From: Zobellia roscoffensis
GTDB lineage: Bacteria > Bacteroidota > Bacteroidia > Flavobacteriales > Flavobacteriaceae
NCBI RefSeq assembly: GCF_015330165.1
Contig: NZ_JADDXT010000002.1
Location: 3,313,646-3,377,645 of the forward strand
Reading direction: 5' to 3'
DNA: 64,000 bases
Each line of letters begins with the position of its first letter. Position 1 is the first letter of the stretch. Position numbers and translations under genes: made by a program. Of this stretch, positions 10,001 through 16,751 are shown in pieces. Under the pieces are notes generated by a model. The model did no database searches. It was given only the letters and a program-made list of their open reading frames with translations, and was not told the origin of the DNA.

Positions 10001-10118
10001 TCCAATTACCACTAAGCAAAAGTTGTTCCTCACCAGAGGAGTTCCCTTTTTCCGTTTGGGTATAACAAATTCCAAAGACAAGAGAGAGTATACAGAATGC
10101 CAAATACTTTAAATTCAT
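7059..10118 (-). CDS. GH2 beta-galactosidase-like enzyme with inserted golvesin-like domain and Fn3
   Basis: The protein has 1019 residues with a signal peptide ending near residue 21. After a short start of the GH2 sugar-binding domain, residues about 75-200 form an insertion resembling the golvesin/xanthan-lyase carbohydrate-binding domain (YVRYRPELPESGFYEAFVRF, later VADAVMFRPV). The GH2 jelly roll resumes at NWNDLSVPGHWG, followed by the Ig-like and TIM-barrel domains. The acid/base is Glu572 (WSVGNE) and the nucleophile Glu653 (FISEYG), so the active site is intact. A fibronectin-III-like domain lies near residues 845-930. The family cleaves beta-galactosides, beta-glucuronides and related exo-linkages; beta-galactosidase fits the galactan context. 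It is followed 6 bp upstream by a sulfatase gene, so co-transcription is very likely. Confidence 0.9.
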   Translation of the reverse strand: MNLKYLAFCILSLVFGICYTQTEKGNSSGEEQLLLSGNWKFHTIYGEGSNYIDISETPEDIVIDNTNTERVEILGDWLTKTEGDRGSGFYGTNYLQRNFKAGESDQNYVRYRPELPESGFYEAFVRFPFASHLTAEVNVNHVNGITASYFNQRNRCDQWLSLGIFSFDKTLDSYIEVTAITGNSVVADAVMFRPVSKEKMETSVAEKANIFQSDFDDSNWNDLSVPGHWGMLNEFSNYTGKGWYRKDFNLPQNWKANSKESVRLKFDAVYHIAKVFLNGELVGNHQGGFTPFEFDVTDKLNFSGHNVLAVEVDNSALVGATWNWGGIIRDVHLVKNNDVRLSYQYVHADPDLKKGTANLKLKIRVKNLSAQKRTVLLSAQIDEASTPVNLQHMVSIPPNSTQEVQLATTLPAHDVRLWHFDTPHLYHITTSITEEDHILDTRKDRFGIRKIELSDSQLILNGEPVRLAGFNRVSDHRYWGSSEPQYLINKDVDLMKNAGANFMRIMHGTQNKKLIERCDEKGILIFEEVNVRELTNPEFTPPHYPLAKQWLKEMIERDINHPSIIGWSVGNELKDHFDYAKLTIDYVKNELDPYRLVTCVSNSGWRDTATPQNDPNTLVDIIMHNLYPFQGKPDEVFRTLRSKWPNKPVFISEYGIKPMATTSLDGDIPEISEWNNSLRGKNPFVIGASLWTFNDYRSGYAATSPEENRVWGLVNTWRQKRKLYNRIENEHSPIQQIEVSDLDARKGNAKISITPKNSGDYPSYTLKNHRLLWSVHDSKGDTLAQNSIEMPVLKPGAGPTENNINWKPYLSDISSLNINLLSPNGYKRFHKSVTITVPEQPSISQIESGNTSVRIHFNPVFGADTYHVIHQNTNGELVKSEKTTTNFLEIENLKNGKEYIFQLIATNEKGISKPSETRTGSPSGKELPPVIWDAFIVGDKLVVGYSGKTDDTSYVVRYGTRSNYLPFKNATRTRGMTVIDFEGDDPHFVSIMKKTKKGESEWSKPRYVYTLRNINRKQL

Positions 10119-10124
10119 AAACTT

Positions 10125-11564
10125 CTAATAGTTTTTCTTAATGAACGGATGTTTCACTTTTGATTTAGTTTCGCGAAATACCCATGGTTTCCATGCTTCG
10201 TAGCGTTCTTTCCATTCTTCCAATGTTCGGGTGGGATATTTAGAGGAGAGTCCGCCTTCCCTAAATTCTTGGGAAACACCTTCGTCTTTTATAGATTTTC
10301 TCCAAACATATAATTCTTCCAAAAGTTTATCTTTAACGTCTCCGTAGTGTAAGTCGTTGGCAAGATTATTCAATTCGTAAGGGTCTTTTTCAATATCGAA
10401 AAGCTCAAACTCAGGCTTTGTTGGAGCAAAGAATTTGGCTTGGTCTTCATTAAGTTTTCCTTCCATATACATGATGTTCATCTCGGCCAACATAGGGTAC
10501 ATATCCTCTTTATAACCGCTGTATTGCAACCATGCACGCTCTGGCATTAAATTATGGATTAATTTATATTTGTTGGAGCGAATGGTACGCATGGCATCAT
10601 GTGTTCCGCCCATTCTACCTCTTGCAGCAAAAATGTATTCTCGGTTCTTGGATTCTTCTTCAAAGAGGTTTTTCCCTTGTAACTCATGTTTTGGTTTGGC
10701 TCCTGCAACGTCTAGAATAGTAGCGGTAATATCAATAGTCTGGACCATATCTGTATTTACTTGAGCAGGTGCAACTTTGCCAGGCCATTTTATAATCAAT
10801 GGCACTTGAAGACCCGGGTCATATAAAAATTGTTTTCCACGGATATGACATCGGCCGTTATCTCCAATTAGAAAAATTAATGTGTTTTCGGTGAGACCTT
10901 CTTTGTCTAATCGTTTTAGGATATCTCCTATTTCGCGATCGCAGACTTGCATTTGTTCTAGACCATTGGCCCAATCCCGTCTGGCAAAAGGTGTATCTGC
11001 ATAGTAGGGTGGAAGCTCTACTTTAGCAGGGTCAATAGGGTTTTTAGGGTCTCTGTTCCAAGCTCTGTGGGTTCCTCCTAATGTTATCTGAGCGAAAAAA
11101 GGTTGCCCTTTTTTACGTTCTTTCCAATCCTTACCCATAAACCCTAAATCGCCACTAAAATTGGCGTCAGTTTTGTTATAGATCATTAAAGCAGTGAAAT
11201 ACCCAGCTTCTTTTAATAGAACCGGCATCGGTTCAATATCGTAAGGTAAAGGTTTTTTGTCTTCTTTGGCCGTTCTATGCTGTTGGGCGCCAATGTAATT
11301 TTGGTGGTAGCCTGTAAGCATTGCCGAACGAGAAGTTGAACATACGGGCGAGGTGCAAAAAGCGTTAGTATAGCGTATGCCTTCTGAAGCTAATTTGTCC
11401 GTCACGGGCGTTTCTATTCCCGGAGTATCGTAGCAGCCTAAGTCAAGACCCCAATCTTCTAACATGATCCAAACAATGTTGGGGCGGTCCGAAGTGGTAC
11501 TCTGCGCCATAGAGTAGAACGGAATTAGGAGTACTGCTAAACAAAAGGTTTTAATGAGTTTCAT
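10125..11564 (-). CDS. S1-family sulfatase, sulfamidase/S1_8-like (CSTSR variant)
   Basis: I start this 479-residue protein at the ATG at 11564, not at a TTG two codons earlier. It has a signal peptide ending SMAQ near residue 21. The first metal site is ED (36-37), as often seen in heparan-sulfamidase-like S1 members, and the maturation site is Cys75 in CSTSRSAMLTG, with Thr in place of the usual Pro. Further signatures are GGTHRAWN and LIGDNGRC. The family removes sulfate groups from carbohydrates; this subgroup also contains N-sulfatases, although an amino sugar is not expected in a red-algal galactan. It lies between two GH2 genes with gaps of 6 and 30 bp, suggesting that desulfation and beta-galactoside cleavage are coupled. 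Confidence 0.92.
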   Translation of the reverse strand: MKLIKTFCLAVLLIPFYSMAQSTTSDRPNIVWIMLEDWGLDLGCYDTPGIETPVTDKLASEGIRYTNAFCTSPVCSTSRSAMLTGYHQNYIGAQQHRTAKEDKKPLPYDIEPMPVLLKEAGYFTALMIYNKTDANFSGDLGFMGKDWKERKKGQPFFAQITLGGTHRAWNRDPKNPIDPAKVELPPYYADTPFARRDWANGLEQMQVCDREIGDILKRLDKEGLTENTLIFLIGDNGRCHIRGKQFLYDPGLQVPLIIKWPGKVAPAQVNTDMVQTIDITATILDVAGAKPKHELQGKNLFEEESKNREYIFAARGRMGGTHDAMRTIRSNKYKLIHNLMPERAWLQYSGYKEDMYPMLAEMNIMYMEGKLNEDQAKFFAPTKPEFELFDIEKDPYELNNLANDLHYGDVKDKLLEELYVWRKSIKDEGVSQEFREGGLSSKYPTRTLEEWKERYEAWKPWVFRETKSKVKHPFIKKNY

Positions 11565-11594
11565 ATGCAAAGGTTCTAGTTTTGAATTTTTACG

Positions 11595-13886
11595 CTATTC
11601 CTGGAGTTGTTTTGTCGTAGACCAATCTGTAACATCAGATTTTAATTTCACGAAAAAAGGCTCGGTTGCGGGCCATTTAATTTTGATGGCTCCTTTTAAA
11701 TTGGAGGTTGTTTCTTTTGTAAGATTTTCTTTGCTGTTACCATATTTAAAAGTAAAAATGGAATCTTTTTCACTCACGGTGTATCCTATGCCAACACTTT
11801 CATTTGTTCTACCCAAAAACTCTATAATAGGAGAGTTAGATGTTTCTACGGGTAGTTTTTTTAGTTCTTCAGATGAAGCTGTTTTAACTTCTATTTGCAT
11901 GAGCGACCATAGGCCAATGTCAATCCGAGTGGCGTTGTATTCATTTTTCAAGTTGAGTTTCAGCGCATCATCTCCAGGTTTTATGATTGGTAGCTCAATC
12001 CGTTTTTTACTGATCGATTGGTCTTGGTCGTTAAAAAGTTCGTACACTAGCGCATACCCCTCCATAATATAAGCGGGAATATCTTGTTTGTTTCTAGGAC
12101 GCAAAGTGATTGTTATTCCATTTTTGTCCATGGTAGCATCTAAACTTTGAACGGGTGCATAAATATCCTGAATTTGCTTGTACGCCTTTTTCTTATTGCG
12201 CCATACATCAACCACGCCCCAAGCTCTATTTTCAGAAGGAGGAGTAGCTTTATAATCGCTGCGATAATCATTATACGTCCATAATGAAGAACCTACTACA
12301 TATGGCAGTGTTCTCAACTTATTCAGTTGGTCAATGAGCCTATCACTAAACTCCGCATCAGGAGTAAGACCTATCTGCTTGTCACCCATCTCTGAAATGA
12401 AAATGGGTTTTCCCGGAAATTTTGCATGAGCTCTACCCACTTTTTCATAAGTCTCCCCATAAGAATTCATACATAGAAAATCTAGTTTTTCGTAGGGTTC
12501 ATTTCCGCGTTTTGCTAGAGGGAGGTGAGATGTGAAACTCACCACAGTTTTTAAACGTGTGGAGTCTAGAGTTGCCACATGGTCTACCATATCATTCACA
12601 TATTCGTACTGACCGGGTGTCATGGTCATATCTTGCCATTCGCCGTCAGGGTTGCCAATTTCGTTACCCATACTCCAACCAACCACACTGGCGTGGTTAA
12701 AATCGCGAGTAATCATTTCTTTCAACCATTTTTTTGTTCTTGGGTTATCTGGGATAGCATTTGGAGCGCCACGGCCCCAAACCGGAATTTCTTCAATGAG
12801 CATATAGCCAATACTGTCGCAAAACTGTAAAAGATTCTTGGATGCAGGCGCGTGCATAATCCTAGAGAAGTTTCCGCCTAGGGCTTTAATGTCTAAAATA
12901 TCGTTTTGAATGAGTTCCAAGGGTTCGGTATTTCCATATAGACGATGGTCGTGTACACGATTAAAACCATTTAAGCGTACAGCTTCGTTATTGAGGTATA
13001 ATTCTTCTCCAATAGCCTCCATTTTCCGTATGCCAAATTTATCGGAAACCGAATCCAGCCCTTGGGAATTAGAAGCAATAGTACTGTTTAATGTGTAAAG
13101 GTTAGGACGGTCAAAATGCCATAATTCTACATCCTTCAATTCCTTTTGAAAAGTCAAGACTTTTTCGGTGGTCTCGTTTGGTGCAACAATCGTTTCAAGA
13201 GTTTTAGGTTGCCATGATTTATTGTCAGGCCCAATAACTTGAGCGTTGATAGTAAGATTTTGAGTCTCAGCAGAATTGTTTTCTATTGTATAAGAAATGG
13301 TAAAGTCTACCAGACCCTTATCAAAATTTGGCACAGCGGAAATATGTTGCCAAACCAAACGAACATCGTTATTTGCTAGTAAGGATACATCACGACTTAT
13401 ACCGCCCCAGGCCCACCAAGCACCTCGTCTAAACGTATTGTCGGCCATTACCAAAAGTGTATTTGGTTTTCTGGGCTGTATTTGGTCAGTAATATTGAAT
13501 TCAAAAGGAGTGTAGCCGCCTTCATGTTCTCCCAATAATTTTCCGTTCAACCAAACTTTAGAGGTTTCGTAAACGGCATCAAACTTTATGCGAATCTGTT
13601 TTTTTTGCCAGTTTTCAGGAATGGTGAAATTACGTTGGTAATACCCTTTGCCCTTAAAATGGGCGTATCTGTTTTCAACATCCCAATTTCCGGGAACGGT
13701 AAGGGTATCCCACTTTGTGTAATCTGTGGCCAAAATTTGCTCTTCACTTTCTTTGCTAGAAGCTAAAAAGTGCCATTCCCCGTTAAGGGATAAGGTTTCG
13801 TTTTCTTGAGCCGTTTCCGTTTTTTTGGTTGAACATGAGCCTAGAAAAACGATTGTAAAAAGCGCTATAGAAGCAAAATTTTTCAT
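11595..13886 (-). CDS. GH2 beta-galactosidase-like lipoprotein
   Basis: This 763-residue GH2 enzyme has a lipoprotein signal (lipobox LGSC near residue 18). The jelly-roll sugar-binding domain starts near NGEWHFLAS, followed by the Ig-like domain and a TIM barrel. The catalytic acid/base is Glu409 in WSMGNE and the nucleophile Glu499 in FISEMG; both are intact. The C-terminal 150 residues form Ig-like strands. Homologues are exo-acting beta-galactosidases or beta-glucuronidases. In an agar/porphyran-type pathway it would alternate with GH117 or GH29 enzymes to shorten oligosaccharides. It is 8 bp after the GH97 gene and 30 bp before a sulfatase. It is shorter than the GH2 at 7059, lacking the golvesin-like and Fn3 additions. 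Confidence 0.92.
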   Translation of the reverse strand: MKNFASIALFTIVFLGSCSTKKTETAQENETLSLNGEWHFLASSKESEEQILATDYTKWDTLTVPGNWDVENRYAHFKGKGYYQRNFTIPENWQKKQIRIKFDAVYETSKVWLNGKLLGEHEGGYTPFEFNITDQIQPRKPNTLLVMADNTFRRGAWWAWGGISRDVSLLANNDVRLVWQHISAVPNFDKGLVDFTISYTIENNSAETQNLTINAQVIGPDNKSWQPKTLETIVAPNETTEKVLTFQKELKDVELWHFDRPNLYTLNSTIASNSQGLDSVSDKFGIRKMEAIGEELYLNNEAVRLNGFNRVHDHRLYGNTEPLELIQNDILDIKALGGNFSRIMHAPASKNLLQFCDSIGYMLIEEIPVWGRGAPNAIPDNPRTKKWLKEMITRDFNHASVVGWSMGNEIGNPDGEWQDMTMTPGQYEYVNDMVDHVATLDSTRLKTVVSFTSHLPLAKRGNEPYEKLDFLCMNSYGETYEKVGRAHAKFPGKPIFISEMGDKQIGLTPDAEFSDRLIDQLNKLRTLPYVVGSSLWTYNDYRSDYKATPPSENRAWGVVDVWRNKKKAYKQIQDIYAPVQSLDATMDKNGITITLRPRNKQDIPAYIMEGYALVYELFNDQDQSISKKRIELPIIKPGDDALKLNLKNEYNATRIDIGLWSLMQIEVKTASSEELKKLPVETSNSPIIEFLGRTNESVGIGYTVSEKDSIFTFKYGNSKENLTKETTSNLKGAIKIKWPATEPFFVKLKSDVTDWSTTKQLQE

Positions 13887-13895
13887 GGATACTCT

Positions 13896-15848
13896 TTATT
13901 TTTTGATAAACTTAATGGTAGCACCACCGTGTTCGGCAAGGTGAATAATTATCGTTTTATCTTTGGAAATTGTTTCGGTACGTTTTTTAAAGGGTACCGC
14001 CGTATTCCATTGGCGTAGGTTGGTTTCTTTATTGAGACCTTCTAAATTAATGCGTTCGGCTTCGGTATCGTCAGTAAAGATTTCCGCGGTGTACTCGCCA
14101 TCGCCTAAAAAACTACAATCGATAATCATTTCTTGGGCAGCTCCACTTCGTAGAACGCCTAAATACCAATCATTGTCCGTGCGTCTAGCAATAGCTGCCA
14201 ATTCTCCAATTTTACTTTGAGGTAATACAAAGGTTTCATCCCAGACAGAAGGTATGGTCTTAATAAAATCCAAAGCGGGCTGAATACTTTTGGTTTTTAA
14301 AAGGAATTGGGTGTTTTCTGCAATACAATTAAAAGGAGAATAAAAAGTTACCAAAGTAGCTAATTGATGCGCCCAAGTAGTTTCTCCTGGCTCGGTAAAC
14401 CCAAGCGGTGTATAGTCGCCATGACCGGTTACGTATCTCGTAAACGGCAATGCAGCATTGTGAGAAGCGGTTAAAGGACCTTCTTTCATATGGTTTACCT
14501 CTAAACCTCGTATGCCTTCACGCGTAACCTCGTTCGGGTAGGTGCGATATTCTCCGGAGCTTTGTTGGCAACCATGAAAATTGACCATCAATTGTCTTTC
14601 CGCTGCTTTTCTTAATAATGCTTCATCAAAAGATATGATACTTTTGCTCTGGCCGTTCATAAAATCGACTTTTACCCCAACGGCGCCGGTCTGTTTTACG
14701 CTATCTAGAAATTGGCCCATGATGGCATAATCATCTTCAGGAAAATTGATTTCCTTGGAATGCTTCCATACAAAAATGCCGATTCCTTTTTCCTTGGCGT
14801 AGTTGGATAGTTCCGTCACCTTAGTCCATTTGTCAGGCCACCTTTCCCAACCATCATCAACCATATTATATAAAAAGTTCAGTTCTACGGCATCATCTAC
14901 CATATCATGCTCTTCTCTATAATCCACATATTTCCCGGACCACCAGTGCCAAACGGATTTTCCGGGTTTAATCCAGTCGGTGTCCGTAAATAACTTGGGG
15001 TCGGGAGCAGGGTTTAACGATGCTACCATGGTATTGTTGGCCAAATCGTTTAAAGTGTCTGCCAATAAAATACAGCGCCATGGTGTGGTTACATTGCCCG
15101 AAACATCAAAACCGGTATCACCTTCTTCAAAATTGGCCTTAAAGGTGTTGTTACCAACAGCTTCCAAACGCATACCGCTATAATTATAAAGTGCAGCTTC
15201 GGCCAATAATGCATAACCTCCTTGTGGGAGTTCGCAAGTAAGGGTCAAGCCTTGAATAGGACCCATTTGTGAAACCCTAGGCATTTGGGAAATATCGGCA
15301 GAAAGCCATTCACCAGCGTGGGATTTTAATTTCCAGTCGCTATCGCGCTCAAAGTACCAAACTTTGGTTTGGCTCGGTATTTTAAAACTGCTTTCTTCGC
15401 CCTGAACGTGCTGTGTGCCTTGGCCAGAAACTACATAACGGTAGGCCACACCTTCATTGGAAAGTCGAAATTCTAATTTCCAGTCGGTTCCATCGGCTTC
15501 TGAAACTTTGTAAGTGTGTAAATCTCCTGTATAGGAGGCTTCACTTTTAATTCCGTTAAGCGGATATTGTACCTGTATTTCTTTTTGCTCCAGAAGTGCT
15601 ATTTCCACGTTCTTCCCTAAATGTTTGTCATTTACTTTAAGGCCCAGGAGGGAAGTGTCTAGAACTATTTTTTGATTTCTGGTAATTTGAAATGCTAACT
15701 GACCGTTCGTAGCCGTAAACAAAGACACTTTAGTAGTGCCATAATTTAAGGTTTGATTTAGCTTATCATCTCCTGAGCTAGTCTTACAGGAGAAAATCAC
15801 GAACAAGAAACCAAAAAGCAAAGTGGATCTGTAGAATACGTTTTTCAT
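13896..15848 (-). CDS. GH97 family glycosidase, retaining alpha-galactosidase type
   Basis: I start this 650-residue lipoprotein (lipobox IFSC) at the ATG at 15848, because the upstream extension of 16 codons would hide the signal peptide. The N-terminal half is a beta-sandwich and the centre a TIM barrel, the normal GH97 layout, with WHWWSGKYVDYREEH and GVKVDFMNG. Asp395 in KVDF sits where retaining GH97 alpha-galactosidases carry their nucleophile, and a Glu in REGIRGLE (444-450) is the likely acid/base. Inverting alpha-glucosidases of the family use Glu residues instead, so an alpha-galactosidase or similar retaining activity is favoured. It probably removes alpha-linked side residues or works on alpha-galactose units. 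Neighbours are an alpha/beta hydrolase 17 bp upstream and a GH2 8 bp downstream. Confidence 0.88.
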   Translation of the reverse strand: MKNVFYRSTLLFGFLFVIFSCKTSSGDDKLNQTLNYGTTKVSLFTATNGQLAFQITRNQKIVLDTSLLGLKVNDKHLGKNVEIALLEQKEIQVQYPLNGIKSEASYTGDLHTYKVSEADGTDWKLEFRLSNEGVAYRYVVSGQGTQHVQGEESSFKIPSQTKVWYFERDSDWKLKSHAGEWLSADISQMPRVSQMGPIQGLTLTCELPQGGYALLAEAALYNYSGMRLEAVGNNTFKANFEEGDTGFDVSGNVTTPWRCILLADTLNDLANNTMVASLNPAPDPKLFTDTDWIKPGKSVWHWWSGKYVDYREEHDMVDDAVELNFLYNMVDDGWERWPDKWTKVTELSNYAKEKGIGIFVWKHSKEINFPEDDYAIMGQFLDSVKQTGAVGVKVDFMNGQSKSIISFDEALLRKAAERQLMVNFHGCQQSSGEYRTYPNEVTREGIRGLEVNHMKEGPLTASHNAALPFTRYVTGHGDYTPLGFTEPGETTWAHQLATLVTFYSPFNCIAENTQFLLKTKSIQPALDFIKTIPSVWDETFVLPQSKIGELAAIARRTDNDWYLGVLRSGAAQEMIIDCSFLGDGEYTAEIFTDDTEAERINLEGLNKETNLRQWNTAVPFKKRTETISKDKTIIIHLAEHGGATIKFIKK

Positions 15849-15865
15849 TTTATACTGATGTTTTC

Positions 15866-16750
15866 TTAGTTTTTTTTGATTGTTTCCGCTAGCCATGTTC
15901 TAATATTTTCTCGTTCTTTTAAATCATATAAAGTCCAAGTATTGGTATGATTTCTAACTGGGATGTTCATAAAAGTAAAGTTTCCTTGAATACCTGATTG
16001 GTCCAGGTAATTTTTACTTTTTGCCGTTCCATGGCCTTCGGAGCAAATAAATTGAGGTCTTCCGTTCAGGCGCTTTAATCGTTCAAGGGCCGATGTTTTA
16101 TCGGAATTTGGGTAGTCCCATGTTTTTAAACCGTCATAATGTGAATTAACGATAAAGGCCTTCCAAAGATGGGAGATTTCATCATCATGAAGCCCTATAT
16201 AATTTACAGCGATGGCTCCTCTTGAGAATCCAACTAAAATAATGTTGGAAGTATCACCCCCAAATTTAGTACAGACTTCTTTAACCGTGTCTATGCAGTA
16301 CCTTTTGGTTGCTTCTATATCTCCCCACCACCATTTTTGGTTTTCGTTGCCATCAGCACTTATAAAAGGCATACTTATCCATATAAAACCTTTGCCTTCG
16401 CTAAGACCATATCCCAAATTACAACCGTCTACTTGGCCTGTTGAAACATCTCCAGAAGCACTTGTATATGGCCCGTTACCCGGATATTCTACAATAACTG
16501 GATATTTTTTGCCTTCTTTATAATTCGTAGGCAGGTAGACTAAGTGATAGACATCTGTGTTTAGGTACGAAGCCAAAGTTTGTCTAAGTCGTTTACCGGC
16601 TACAGGTGTTCCTTCCGTTATTTCAGGAACAAAAAGGTCTTGATGAAAAGAGCTGATATCAGGTAATTGGGTACTATCTTCTTTCTGGGCTACTACTTGT
16701 GTAGTGCCCAGAATAAGAAATATAGAAAGTCCAATTACGTTCTTAATCAT
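15866..16750 (-). CDS. Secreted alpha/beta-hydrolase, esterase-like
   Basis: The gene starts at the ATG at 16750, one base past the stop of the upstream FAD gene, giving 294 residues; a longer frame of 25 codons would bury the signal peptide. The signal peptide ends VVAQ. The nucleophile elbow is Ser176 in GFSRG, in a protein shaped like acetyl-esterase/PHB-depolymerase or prolyl-oligopeptidase-type hydrolases (VIVEYPGNGPYT early, EGHGTAKSKNYLD late). A histidine in PVRNHTNTW is a candidate for the triad. Such enzymes in polysaccharide loci usually remove acetyl or other ester groups. The tight spacing to its neighbours places it firmly in the operon. The ester removed cannot be determined from the sequence. 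Confidence 0.78.
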   Translation of the reverse strand: MIKNVIGLSIFLILGTTQVVAQKEDSTQLPDISSFHQDLFVPEITEGTPVAGKRLRQTLASYLNTDVYHLVYLPTNYKEGKKYPVIVEYPGNGPYTSASGDVSTGQVDGCNLGYGLSEGKGFIWISMPFISADGNENQKWWWGDIEATKRYCIDTVKEVCTKFGGDTSNIILVGFSRGAIAVNYIGLHDDEISHLWKAFIVNSHYDGLKTWDYPNSDKTSALERLKRLNGRPQFICSEGHGTAKSKNYLDQSGIQGNFTFMNIPVRNHTNTWTLYDLKERENIRTWLAETIKKN

Positions 16751-16751
16751 T

